Assembly (NCBI RefSeq): GCF_014763045.1
Contig: NZ_JACTAG010000002.1
Span: 496,001-560,000 of the forward strand
DNA from: Sulfitobacter aestuariivivens
GTDB lineage: Bacteria; Pseudomonadota; Alphaproteobacteria; Rhodobacterales; Rhodobacteraceae
Direction of reading: 5' to 3'
Length of the DNA: 64,000 nt
Positions 28,088-36,498 of the stretch are shown here, in pieces. Position 1 is the first letter of the stretch, and every line of letters starts with the position of its first letter. The translations under genes and the position numbers were made by a program. The notes below the pieces were generated by a model. The model made no database searches. It saw only the letters and a program-made list of their open reading frames with translations, and was not told where the DNA came from.

Positions 28088-28858
28088 TCACGACTTTGAC
28101 TCTTCATCCTCATCGTCATCATGGGTGCCATCGGGCAGCGTGAAAAAGCTGTCAGCGTCAGAGTAATCGCCCTTCTGCCCCTCTTCCTCCGCCTCATCAT
28201 CGTTGCCAGACAAGGTGAACGTCTCCAGCCCCTCAATGGCCGTTGGGATCTTGGGTTCGGCATCCATACCCAAGCTTTGCTCAGTGCTGACCAGCTTGCG
28301 CCGCTCGTCATCTGACATGACCTCACCTTCTTTGGCCTTTTTGGCAGCGGCCTTTTGAACAGCGGCATCTAGCTCGGATTGCTTGCACAGTCCCAACGCC
28401 ACCGGGTCGATGGGCTGGATGTTCGAGATGTTCCAGTGCGTGCGCTCGCGGATCGCCTGGATCGTCGGCTTGGTCGTGCCCACCAACTTACTGATCTGAC
28501 CGTCCGTCAGTTCTGGATGAAACTTCACCAGCCAAAGGATGGACGCAGGCCGGTCCTGACGTTTGCTGAGCGGCGTATACCGCGGGCCGCGACGCTTTTC
28601 TTCGCCTTGCGCGGCGGCATTGAACTTGAGCTTCAGCTTGTGCAGCGGGTCGGCCTGAGCCGCGTCGATCTCCTCTTGCGTCAGCTGGTTGTTGGCGATC
28701 GGATCAAAACCCTTTACGCCTTGCGCGACATCGCCGTCGGCAATGCCCTGCACTTCCAATTCGTGCATGCCGACGAAATCAGCGATCTGTTTGAAATTGA
28801 TGGTCGTGTTATCCACCAGCCAGACGGCCGTGGCTTTCGCCATGATCGGTTTTGCCAT
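28088..28858 (-). CDS. trcR: DUF1013 cell-cycle transcriptional regulator TrcR
   Basis: A 256-residue protein matching DUF1013. MAKATAVWLVDNTTINFKQ is the conserved N-terminus; a helix-turn-helix-like region HPELTDGQISKLVGTTKPT follows near residue 115. The last 60 residues are highly acidic. Known members, restricted to alphaproteobacteria, associate with transcription and CtrA-linked cell-cycle control. AAAGGAGAG precedes the ATG. Confidence 0.88.
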   Translation of the reverse strand: MAKPIMAKATAVWLVDNTTINFKQIADFVGMHELEVQGIADGDVAQGVKGFDPIANNQLTQEEIDAAQADPLHKLKLKFNAAAQGEEKRRGPRYTPLSKRQDRPASILWLVKFHPELTDGQISKLVGTTKPTIQAIRERTHWNISNIQPIDPVALGLCKQSELDAAVQKAAAKKAKEGEVMSDDERRKLVSTEQSLGMDAEPKIPTAIEGLETFTLSGNDDEAEEEGQKGDYSDADSFFTLPDGTHDDDEDEESKS

Positions 28859-28982
28859 TTTACTCTCCTTTAGTCACACCTCTCCCGTCGCCTGAAAGGG
28901 CTTTCCCGGGGGCCGGAACGGTTTCCATTGTGGGGGAACTTGAGCGCCTTATAGTGCCGTAAACTGCATAAGGAAAGCCCCA

Positions 28983-29624
28983 ATGCGCACCCTGCTCGCC
29001 GCCCTTCTGACGTTCACACTTTTCGCTCCGAAACTGCATGCCGAAGACAATGTGGCAGGGGTCTTTGACTATTACGTTCTCTCCCTCAGCTGGTCTCCGA
29101 ACTGGTGTGCGCGGGAAGGCAAGGCGCGCAACTCGCCTCAATGCGAAGCCGACCGTGATCACGGCTGGATCCTCCACGGCCTCTGGCCACAATACCATCG
29201 CGGCTATCCTGCCTTTTGTCGCACAACCGAACGCCCGCCCTCGCGCAGGATGACAACTGCCATGGCTGACATCATGGGCACGAGTGGTCTGGCCTGGCAT
29301 CAATGGCGCAAACACGGGGTCTGCACGGGCCTCCCCGCTGCTGCGTACTACGCCCTCTCACGGGAGGCCTACGCTCAAATCAACCGGCCCGAGATTTTCC
29401 GCAAGCTACAGCGCAGCGTCCGCCTGCCCGCTTCCGTGGTGGAAGAGGCATTCCTGCAGTCGAACCCAAATCTGGAGGCGGACGGCATCACGATCACCTG
29501 CCGTGACGGGGACATTCAGGAAGCCCGCATCTGCCTGTCAAGAAACCTGCAACCAGTGCCCTGCGGCCAAGACGTGGTGCGTGACTGCAAAATGCGCGAC
29601 GCCCGTTTCCAACCCATAGAATAA
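28983..29624 (+). CDS. Secreted ribonuclease T2 family protein
   Basis: A 213-residue protein with a signal peptide (about 1-20, ending KLHA). Both catalytic segments are intact: HGLWPQ (65-70) and WHQWRKHGVC with H106, K110 and H111. Several cysteines fit periplasmic disulfides. Family members cut single-stranded RNA through 2',3'-cyclic phosphates, products that the CpdB homologues elsewhere in the window could consume; that link is inference. It is divergent from trcR. Confidence 0.9.
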   Translation: MRTLLAALLTFTLFAPKLHAEDNVAGVFDYYVLSLSWSPNWCAREGKARNSPQCEADRDHGWILHGLWPQYHRGYPAFCRTTERPPSRRMTTAMADIMGTSGLAWHQWRKHGVCTGLPAAAYYALSREAYAQINRPEIFRKLQRSVRLPASVVEEAFLQSNPNLEADGITITCRDGDIQEARICLSRNLQPVPCGQDVVRDCKMRDARFQPIE

Positions 29625-29670
29625 CGTCTCAGCCCACAGCCTTCGGTGCGGCTGCGGGACGCTCCGCGGG

Positions 29671-29831
29671 GGAATATTTTGGCCAGAGAAAGTAACGGTC
29701 CGTTAACCTACAGCCGTTTTTCTCTGATCGCGGTACAGCTGTGGAAGGCGATGACCGCGCCAGGGAAAGAACCTTTGGTTCATCCCGAGGGGGGCCACCG
29801 CGCCCTCCTCTTTCTCTGGCCGGAACATTCC
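29671..29831. repeat. Inverted pair of the 22-base intergenic motif
   Basis: CTTTCTCTGGCC then AAAATATTCC is present on the minus strand at 29671-29692, and CTTTCTCTGGCC then GGAACATTCC on the plus strand at 29810-29831. They agree in 19 of 22 positions, with 12 bases perfect, and face each other across 117 bases. Confidence 0.7.
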
Positions 29832-29837
29832 CAGAGC

Positions 29838-29878
29838 GCGAGACAGCGTCTCGCAAATCGATTTGTCGGAGACAAATC
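29838..29878. terminator. Two tandem perfect hairpins
   Basis: GCGAGAC/GTCTCGC (29838-29854, loop AGC) and GATTTGTC/GACAAATC (29860-29878, loop GGA). They lie 39 bases beyond the quinone oxidoreductase stop and could end or protect its mRNA. No T run follows on the leftward strand. Confidence 0.5.
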
Positions 29879-29916
29879 CACAATGTCATGCCGCGGGCTT
29901 GCCCGCGTCCTTTTGG

Positions 29917-30906
29917 TCAATCGCCAGCGACCCGCAGAACAATCTTGCCGATGTGCCCGCTGCTCTCCATTCGGGCGTGGGCTTTGGCGGCATCTTCCAA
30001 TGAAAACTCACTGTCCATCACCGGGGCAACGCGCCCCTTGTCCAGCAATGGCCAGACAGCCTCGCGCAGATCCTGCGCGATACGCGCCTTCGCCAGATCG
30101 CTTTGCGGGCGCAGGGTTGAACCAGTCATCGTCAACCGTCGCGTCATCAGCGTAGCGAAGTTCACTTCTACTTTCGGACCCTGTAGAAAGGCGATCTGCA
30201 CCAGCCGGCCATCTTCCGCCAGCGCCGTGAGGTTGCGCGGGATGTACTCCCCTCCAACCATATCCAAAATCAGATCGGCCCCGCCTTGCGCCTTCAGGAT
30301 CTCGACAAAATCAGCCTCACGGTAATTGATTGCGTGCTCGGCGCCCAGATCTGCGCAGGCCGCACATTTCTCATCGGTTCCGGCCGTGGCAAAGACCCGG
30401 GCGCCAAAGGCTTGGGCCAATTGGATGGCCGTCGTTCCAATGCCGGAGGAACCACCATGCACCAGAAATACCTCACCCGCCGACAGCTTGCCGCGCATGA
30501 ACACGTTAGACCAAACGGTAAAGAAGGTCTCCGGCAAACAGGAGGCTTCTTTCAGGCCCAGTCCATCCGGCACGGGCAGGCAATGCGCCGCAGGGGTCGC
30601 GACATATTCTGCATAACCACCACCAGGCAACAGGGCGCAAACCTGATCGCCTGCTGCAAACTCTGTCACGCCAGAGCCCACGCTCACGACCTCACCTGCG
30701 GCTTCCAACCCCGGAAGATCACTGGCGGTGGGCGGGGGCGCATACATGCCTGCCCGCTGCAACGCGTCGGGTCGGTTAACGCCGGCATAAGCCACTTTGA
30801 TCACCACCTGTCCATGACCCGGCTCTGGCCGTTGCCGCGTCGCAAGCTGTAGCACATCCGGCCCGCCCGGTTTGGTGATTTCAACGACGCGCATGTCATG
30901 GCTCAT
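29917..30906 (-). CDS. NAD(P)H-quinone oxidoreductase (zinc-independent MDR family)
   Basis: About 329 residues of the medium-chain dehydrogenase/reductase fold without zinc ligands. VAYAGVNRPDALQRAG, LPGLEAAGEV and the nucleotide motif VHGGSSGIGTTAIQLA are typical of the PIG3/QorB type. I used the ATG at 30906 (MSHDMRVVEI) with AAGGA upstream; an in-frame start 20 codons earlier lacks a good ribosome site. Confidence 0.88.
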   Translation of the reverse strand: MSHDMRVVEITKPGGPDVLQLATRQRPEPGHGQVVIKVAYAGVNRPDALQRAGMYAPPPTASDLPGLEAAGEVVSVGSGVTEFAAGDQVCALLPGGGYAEYVATPAAHCLPVPDGLGLKEASCLPETFFTVWSNVFMRGKLSAGEVFLVHGGSSGIGTTAIQLAQAFGARVFATAGTDEKCAACADLGAEHAINYREADFVEILKAQGGADLILDMVGGEYIPRNLTALAEDGRLVQIAFLQGPKVEVNFATLMTRRLTMTGSTLRPQSDLAKARIAQDLREAVWPLLDKGRVAPVMDSEFSLEDAAKAHARMESSGHIGKIVLRVAGD

Positions 30907-31040
30907 GGAGGTTTTTCCTTTTGCTGATCTGATCCTTAACATAGGCTCCGATCCCGCGCCCGACACCTATAATCCACAGAGATGGTGCGTGGTGCACGAT
31001 TTTGCTAGGCCTGCGATCAAAATTGGGGAATGCAGATCAC

Positions 31041-32249
31041 GTGACGCGCAAGGATATGTTCAGATGGCACGATGCCGCCCGTTTTTTTGTCGGTGAGACC
31101 GCGATCAAGCGCGCCAAATGCACCGCAACGTCAGACTTTCGCGTCATCCCGGCGCAGCTGCCCGAAAGGGCCCTTCGCGGGCTGGCCGAGGCCGTGCAGG
31201 CCCATCAGAGCTTCTGCGTCGCCCCACCCTCTTTCACCGAATCTATCCGTGCTACGCCACCTGATTTCCTGACATTCACCGGCGGCACGTCCGGTCCGCC
31301 CAAGGTCATTCGCCGCAGCCAGACGTCCTGGATCGCAAGCTTTGAAGAAAACCAAAACCTGTTCGGTCTGACCCGCGATGATACACTGGCCACGCTGGGC
31401 GACCTTGTGCATTCATTGAGCCTTTACGCTGTGCTGGAGGCGATGCACATCGGCATGGATGCACATCTGCTGACGGGACTGCGCCCGAGAGCGCAACGCG
31501 AAGCACTGGTCCGCCACGCTGCCACCATTCTTTATGCCACGCCTGCACAGCTGATGGCCCTGACGGCAGGCGCTCAGGACCAGACGCTGCCGGACCTGCG
31601 CCTGATTCTGAGCGGCGGAGGCAGGCTGACAGCGGATCTGCGCGGCATGTGTCAGCGCGTGTGCCCCAACGCGGATATCCGGCAGTTCTATGGCTCGGCG
31701 GAAACAAGTTTCGTCACGATATCGGATGCCAATACACCATCAGGAAGCGTCGGGCGCGCCTATCCCGGTGTGACCCTTGCGGTCCACAACGGGGAAGTCT
31801 GGGTCCGCAGCCCATACCTTTTTGACGGCTACGCCGCAGGCTCCAGTCCGGATAGCCGCTGGCAGGACGCCGCCCTCACCATCGGAGAAATGGGCCGGCT
31901 GGATCCAAAAGGCTATCTCTGGCTCGACGGGCGGCGCGGTCGCATGGTGACGATTTCGGATCAGAATGTCTTTCCTGAACAGATTGAGGACGCGGTATCG
32001 CAAGCGTTTCCGGGTCTCATCTGCGTGATCCTGCCGATTCCAGACAAAACGCGCGGTCATCGCCTGACCGCGATCTTGCAGGCCCCAGATGACACGGACC
32101 TCCCTGAACGGGTCACGCACTTCCTGCAGGATAGATTCAAAAATCTGATCGCGCCGCAGCGGGTACTGGTTCACCCGGACATACCGCAGCTGCCGTCGGG
32201 CAAGCCCGATCTGCCCGCACTTGCGGCCTGGGTGGAGGACCGCCGATGA
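31041..32249 (+). CDS. Short AMP-binding (acyl-adenylating) enzyme
   Basis: About 402 residues of the ANL superfamily. Visible motifs: P-loop FTGGTSGPPK, substrate/adenylate motif FYGSAET, and the C-terminal SGKPDLPAL with the catalytic Lys. The first subdomain is missing about 100 residues compared with standard acyl-CoA synthetases (500 or more). The hinge region GRRGRMVTISDQNVFP is recognisable. Start uncertain: GTG 31041 has GGGGAA upstream; ATG 31056 and TTG 31002 are alternatives. It overlaps the thiolase gene by four bases (ATGA), so the two are coupled. Substrate unknown. Confidence 0.82.
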   Translation: MTRKDMFRWHDAARFFVGETAIKRAKCTATSDFRVIPAQLPERALRGLAEAVQAHQSFCVAPPSFTESIRATPPDFLTFTGGTSGPPKVIRRSQTSWIASFEENQNLFGLTRDDTLATLGDLVHSLSLYAVLEAMHIGMDAHLLTGLRPRAQREALVRHAATILYATPAQLMALTAGAQDQTLPDLRLILSGGGRLTADLRGMCQRVCPNADIRQFYGSAETSFVTISDANTPSGSVGRAYPGVTLAVHNGEVWVRSPYLFDGYAAGSSPDSRWQDAALTIGEMGRLDPKGYLWLDGRRGRMVTISDQNVFPEQIEDAVSQAFPGLICVILPIPDKTRGHRLTAILQAPDDTDLPERVTHFLQDRFKNLIAPQRVLVHPDIPQLPSGKPDLPALAAWVEDRR

Positions 32250-33349
32250 CTGCCTATATCGCCGCCGCCTGCCGCAGCCCCGTCGCCCCGCGCGGCGGTG
32301 GGTTTGCGGCTCTTTCGCTGGACGCTCTTGGCGCGCCAGTTCTGTTGGCCGCCCTTGCTCAGGCCAATCTGACCCCGCGCGACGTGGACGAGGTGATCTT
32401 GAGCAACGCGCTTGGTGCAGGCGGCAATCCCGCGCGCATCGTGGCGCTGGCTGCCGGTTTGCCGGATCACGTCGCGGGGCTCAGCATTGATCGACAATGC
32501 GCAGGGGGTATGGATGCAATCCTACTGGCAAGGATGATGGTTCTGGCAGGAGAGGCGGATGTCGTGGTGGCCGGCGGTGTGGAAAGCTACTCTCGCCGCC
32601 CGGTGCGCTTGCGCACGCATCCGGACGGACGTCCGCCAGAAGCATATGATCAGGCGTCATTTACCCCTTGGCCTGACCGTGATCCCCACATGACGGCAGC
32701 TGCCGCAGCGCTGGCTCGCAGTACCGGTATTTCACGTGCAAGCCAGGATAACTGGGCGATGACGAGCCATGCCAAAGCCCGCGCTGCCATCGCTTCCCCC
32801 GGAGAAATGATCGTTCTGGAAAAGCTTGAGCGCGACACCTTTACCCGAAATCTGACGCCGCAATTGTGCCAGCGCGCCCGCGTTTTGAGTGGATCGGTGA
32901 CAACGGCAAACACCGCCGTCGCCGCGGATGCAGCAGCATTCTGCGTCGTTGTCTCGGAAAAGATCGCCGCGCGCGCCAGTCGTGCGGGAATGGTCGAGAT
33001 CATCGCAGGCGCGACCCGCGGCAGCACGCCCGAGCAGCCCGGTACGGCCCCCTTGGTGGCGATCCGGGAGGTATTGTCGCGGTGTGGCGTGACGCCACAA
33101 GCGCTCAGCGCTGCAGAAGTCATGGAAGCCTATGCCGTGCAGGCGATTGCCTGTGTTGAAGGGGCCGGGATCGACCCCGAAATCGTCAATACGGACGGAG
33201 GTGCCTTGGCACGTGGGCATCCAATCGGAGCGTCAGGGGCGATCAACGCCGTGCGGCTTTATCACAGGCTGCGGGCGCACCCGGGCACAGGACTGGCCAC
33301 CATCGCAGCAGCAGGTGGTATCGGAACGGCGATGATTCTACGCGCGTGA
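32246..33349 (+). CDS. Thiolase family protein lacking the second catalytic cysteine
   Basis: A 367-residue thiolase-fold protein, slightly short. The nucleophile C85 lies in DRQCAGGMDA, MEAYAVQA replaces the usual NEAFA box, and H325 lies in RGHPIGASG. Where thiolases have a second Cys in LCxGGGxG near the C-terminus, this protein reads ATIAAAGGIG, so that Cys is Ala. It may therefore transfer acyl groups without normal Claisen chemistry, or act with its coupled ligase. It ends tail to tail with bioY, overlapping by 12 bases. Confidence 0.83.
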   Translation: MTAYIAAACRSPVAPRGGGFAALSLDALGAPVLLAALAQANLTPRDVDEVILSNALGAGGNPARIVALAAGLPDHVAGLSIDRQCAGGMDAILLARMMVLAGEADVVVAGGVESYSRRPVRLRTHPDGRPPEAYDQASFTPWPDRDPHMTAAAAALARSTGISRASQDNWAMTSHAKARAAIASPGEMIVLEKLERDTFTRNLTPQLCQRARVLSGSVTTANTAVAADAAAFCVVVSEKIAARASRAGMVEIIAGATRGSTPEQPGTAPLVAIREVLSRCGVTPQALSAAEVMEAYAVQAIACVEGAGIDPEIVNTDGGALARGHPIGASGAINAVRLYHRLRAHPGTGLATIAAAGGIGTAMILRA

Positions 33350-33883
33350 CAGCAGACTTGCAGGCCGCGCCCGGGCGATCCCGGCCGTAACGAATGCCGC
33401 AAACACCATCTTGATAAAGTCGCCAGGGACAAAGACGCTGTCCACCACGATCGCCTCTATCAGACCAAGGTTGAGCACGACCATCAGACCGACGATCCCA
33501 CACAGATGCACCACCACAATGCCGCCCAAGGTGGCCGCCACGCCCGCCGTCAGACCGATTGACAGGCCCTGCATCCGCTCCATCACCAGACCGGTCACAA
33601 ATGCACCCAGCACATATCCCACCAGATACCCCGCCGATCCGGTCGCAAAGATGCCCAGACCGCCGCGGCCGCCCGCCAGCAGCGGCAGCCCCATCGCCAC
33701 AAGCCCGACGAACAGCAGCGCAGCCAATCCCCCTCGTTTAGACCCCAAAACGGTTCCGCACAGCATGATACCGAGGCTTTGCGCGGTGATCGGAACGCCA
33801 TAGGCGAGGGTCAATTGAGGGATCAGGCCAAGGGCCGCGATAAGCGCGGTAAAAAGCGCAATCAGGGTAACGGAACGTTCCAT
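33338..33883 (-). CDS. bioY: Biotin transporter substrate-binding subunit BioY
   Basis: About 181 residues with six hydrophobic helices and the BioY pattern ALGLIPQLTLAYGVPITAQSLG, then GGRGGLGIFATGSAGYLVGY. It is the high-affinity biotin-binding S component of an ECF transporter. The ATG at 33883 has AAGAGGA upstream; a start 28 codons earlier overlaps bioN and adds unrelated sequence. It is the third gene of leftward bioM-bioN-bioY. Confidence 0.93.
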   Translation of the reverse strand: MERSVTLIALFTALIAALGLIPQLTLAYGVPITAQSLGIMLCGTVLGSKRGGLAALLFVGLVAMGLPLLAGGRGGLGIFATGSAGYLVGYVLGAFVTGLVMERMQGLSIGLTAGVAATLGGIVVVHLCGIVGLMVVLNLGLIEAIVVDSVFVPGDFIKMVFAAFVTAGIARARPASLLSRA

Positions 33884-33963
33884 GGGGGGTCCTCTTGGGC
33901 GCAATGGCGCAGCGGTGTCGGCTGAGTATGAGGAGGCACTTGCAGGGTCAACCCTATTCTCGG

Positions 33964-34560
33964 TCACAAACCGCCGCGTGCGCGTAGGGCCTCGGCCACA
34001 TGCTCTGCGTCATCGATTGCCAATACTGCAAAGGGAAGAATGATGCGCCAGCCGACCCGTTGCGTGGCCCGTGCGCGCCAGGACTGACGCAACAGGCGGC
34101 CTTTGTCAGCCAGTACCGGCGTGAACCGGATGACCAACGCGACAGCCAGCTCGACCCCCTTGGTCTGAAGTCCGAAAACCGTCAATGGTGTCAAAAGCCA
34201 CCGCATGACATCGACCATATCGCTCAGTCGTGTTGTCATCGTTACCAGATTCGCCAACCCGACTGCGGTGATCATACGCAGCGCGATCTGCACCCCTTCG
34301 ACAGCGGCACCTGTCAGCACATGCCACGCGACCACCAGCACGACGAAGGGCCACAGCATGCTGAGCCGCCTCAGGCCCGTGCGCAGGAATTGCCGCCCTG
34401 GTGCGGCATAAAGCGCCAGCATTCCCGCGCAAAACCCCATATGCCAAATCAGCCCGTCCACCGCAAAAAGAACAATGGTTGCGGCACAAAGCACCGCCAG
34501 TTTGGCTCCGGCCGGCCAGCCATGCGCGCGTGTCTCAACCGGCGAGGTCAGAGAGATCAT
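33964..34560 (-). CDS. bioN: ECF transporter transmembrane subunit BioN
   Basis: A 198-residue T component with about four or five helices and the cytoplasmic coupling motif region RLLRQSWRARATQRVGWR. It links BioM ATP hydrolysis to BioY. It overlaps bioM by 26 bases and precedes bioY by 80 bases, which supports one operon. The short length is usual for BioN. Confidence 0.88.
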   Translation of the reverse strand: MISLTSPVETRAHGWPAGAKLAVLCAATIVLFAVDGLIWHMGFCAGMLALYAAPGRQFLRTGLRRLSMLWPFVVLVVAWHVLTGAAVEGVQIALRMITAVGLANLVTMTTRLSDMVDVMRWLLTPLTVFGLQTKGVELAVALVIRFTPVLADKGRLLRQSWRARATQRVGWRIILPFAVLAIDDAEHVAEALRARGGL

Positions 34561-35269
34561 CGGCTCCTCCCAGCGTTGTCATGTGTGCGGTGAAAGTGGG
34601 CACGACCTCTGATGCAGGACCGTCCTGCACCATCGCACCCCGCTCAAGCCATATCACGCGGTCGTATCCCTTCAGCATGTCGGGCTGATGGGTGATCATC
34701 ACGATGGTCAAATCCAGCCCCGCCAGCACCCTCTGCAATTGCAGGGTGGTGGGCATATCGAGCCCGGCAAAGGGTTCATCCAGCACGATCACCCGGGGGT
34801 TCATGACCAGCACGGACATCAAACAGACCAATTGCCGCTGCCCCTGCGACAGCAGATTGACAGCGGCGCTGGCCCAATGGGCTTTGCCGAACCGCCGCAG
34901 CACGGCCGCAACGCCGTCGGCGACCTCAGCCTTGTTTCGGCCCATCTGCGCAAGTCCGAAACCGATCTCTTCTTCGACCGTTGGAAAAATGATCTGGTGG
35001 TCCGGGTTCTGAAAGAGAATGCCGATCACGCCCAGCGCCCCCTTCCGGTCCCGCGCCACGTCGACATCTGCAATCCGCACGGTGCCGCGATCAGCAGGGA
35101 CCAGCCCGGCCATGAGCCGCGCAAGCGACGTCTTGCCCGATCCGTTACGACCCAACACGCCGATCCGTCGCTCGCGCGCCTTCAGGGTCAAATCATCAAT
35201 GACCATCAGCCCGTCTGGCGAATAGCTGACACCATCAAGCGAAATCAGGGGGCGGTCATCAGTTGGCAT
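34535..35269 (-). CDS. bioM: ECF transporter ATPase BioM
   Basis: A 244-residue ABC ATPase: Walker A GRNGSGKTS near residue 40, signature LSQGQRQ near 135, Walker B VIVLDEPFAGLD near 160, and switch His in ITHQP. It is first in bioMNY. I looked upstream for a TTATnnATAA-like BioR site and saw none, so regulation is not shown by the sequence. Confidence 0.92.
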   Translation of the reverse strand: MPTDDRPLISLDGVSYSPDGLMVIDDLTLKARERRIGVLGRNGSGKTSLARLMAGLVPADRGTVRIADVDVARDRKGALGVIGILFQNPDHQIIFPTVEEEIGFGLAQMGRNKAEVADGVAAVLRRFGKAHWASAAVNLLSQGQRQLVCLMSVLVMNPRVIVLDEPFAGLDMPTTLQLQRVLAGLDLTIVMITHQPDMLKGYDRVIWLERGAMVQDGPASEVVPTFTAHMTTLGGADDLSDLAG

Positions 35270-35340
35270 GCAGGCAAGTCTCTGAACCTATGGACTGTCT
35301 GACCGCGCCTTATCACCCTGATGGGGTCAGGAAAACCGGA

Positions 35341-36039
35341 TTAGCGCCGTGGGGTAGTCCACGATCCCGGCATGTCCCCTTTTGGAAACCGCGTCGGTGC
35401 CTTGATATGGCTCAGAAACCAGTTCGGACCGATCATCAGCTTGCTCAGCGTCGGGCTGTTTCGCACCTGCGCTTTCACTTTTTCGATCTGCATCACATCG
35501 TCAATACGTCGGTCAAGAAACGCCCAGGTCTTCGCATCGTCTTCACTGGTATCGCCCAGCCAGTACAGGATGGTGGCGGAATAAACCCCGCTGAGCGTTG
35601 CCCGCTTGGTGTACCAATTCACGTCATCTGACGTATCGCCCAGCGTTTCCCAGATTGCATCACAAGTGCCCCAAACCAGCTTGGCCCCATCTGGCGCATA
35701 CTGCGGCAGGGCAAAAAGAGTGGTACCCCGGCGCACCAGTTCCTTGTCCGGCACGACCTGCAGGCGCAACTGTACCGCCCGGGCGATCCGGTCGCGAAAG
35801 CGCATGTCGGTCAGATTCTCCGATTTCAGCCCTTCGATCATCTGCGCGTCGCCGCGCTTGTGATAGGCAACCGCCAGATCGACCGCACCGCGCGGACAGA
35901 CCGCCCGTGCGACGGTCTTGTCGATCTCCGCATCGCGTCGCGCGGCGGCAAAGGTGGCGGGCGACCACCCATCAAAGGGCACATGATCCAGTGCGGCATC
36001 CAGCAAACGTTCCTTGGGGTCGGCAGGTGTATCCGTCAT
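35341..36039 (-). CDS. COQ9 family ubiquinone biosynthesis protein
   Basis: A 232-residue protein with the TetR-like N-terminal helices of COQ9 (KERLLDAALDHVPFDGWS) and the conserved C-terminal DRRIDDVMQIEKVKAQVR segment. COQ9 binds lipids and assists the COQ7 hydroxylation step. I used the ATG at 36039; an in-frame start 29 codons earlier runs into the rpsU promoter region. It is divergent from rpsU. Confidence 0.87.
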   Translation of the reverse strand: MTDTPADPKERLLDAALDHVPFDGWSPATFAAARRDAEIDKTVARAVCPRGAVDLAVAYHKRGDAQMIEGLKSENLTDMRFRDRIARAVQLRLQVVPDKELVRRGTTLFALPQYAPDGAKLVWGTCDAIWETLGDTSDDVNWYTKRATLSGVYSATILYWLGDTSEDDAKTWAFLDRRIDDVMQIEKVKAQVRNSPTLSKLMIGPNWFLSHIKAPTRFPKGDMPGSWTTPRR

Positions 36040-36155
36040 GGTGCGGGCTCCTTTAAAGTGGCTGATCAATGGCTGGACAAACGGAATATAGCTTGTTATA
36101 GCCCGGTTTCCTGCAAATCCTTGCAACTTTATCCTAGAAAGGTGGTGACAACCAC

Positions 36156-36362
36156 ATGCAGGTTAGTGTTCGCGACAACAATGTCGATCAGGCGCTCCGC
36201 GCCCTGAAGAAGAAGCTGCAGCGCGAAGGCGTGTTCCGTGAAATGAAGCTCAAGCAACATTTCGAGAAACCCTCCGAGAAACGCGCTCGCGAGAAAGCTG
36301 AAGCGATCCGCCGTGCCCGCAAGCTGGCACGCAAAAAAGCACAACGCGAAGGGATGATGTAA
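36156..36362 (+). CDS. rpsU: 30S ribosomal protein S21
   Basis: A 68-residue basic protein, [20 protein letters not shown] at the start and a Lys/Arg/Ala-rich C-terminal helix, the size expected in alphaproteobacteria. The leader AAAGGTGGTGA is a long near-perfect match to the 16S anti-Shine-Dalgarno sequence, as often seen for rpsU. A strong terminator follows, so it is monocistronic. Confidence 0.97.
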   Translation: MQVSVRDNNVDQALRALKKKLQREGVFREMKLKQHFEKPSEKRAREKAEAIRRARKLARKKAQREGMM

Positions 36363-36394
36363 ATCGTCCGACGCGAGATGCGTTTGAAATCACG

Positions 36395-36433
36395 AAACCC
36401 CCGTAGCCGGTCGGCTGCGGGGGTTTTGTTTTA
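36395..36433 (+). terminator. Intrinsic terminator of rpsU
   Basis: AACCCCCG and AGCC on the left pair with GGCT and CGGGGGTT on the right around a GGTC loop, with one mismatch, followed by TTTTGTTTT. This is a textbook factor-independent terminator. Confidence 0.92.
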
Positions 36434-36498
36434 GCCATGGCTCGACAGGGCACCGGTCGCTCCCCTACGCTGAGCATGATCAGGTAAAGGAGCGCGCC

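Larger units (their letters stand above)
29625..29916. other. 292-base convergent gap containing repeat structures
   Basis: No gene is supported here. The gap lies between the stops of RNase T2 and the quinone oxidoreductase. It holds an inverted pair of the 22-base motif, a TAACGG-T-CCGTTA palindrome (29693-29705) and two perfect hairpins, listed separately. Confidence 0.6.

Noticed and set aside
34535..35340. BioR operator upstream of bioM
   Set aside because: I searched the upstream bases for a TTATnnATAA-type palindrome and found none convincing.
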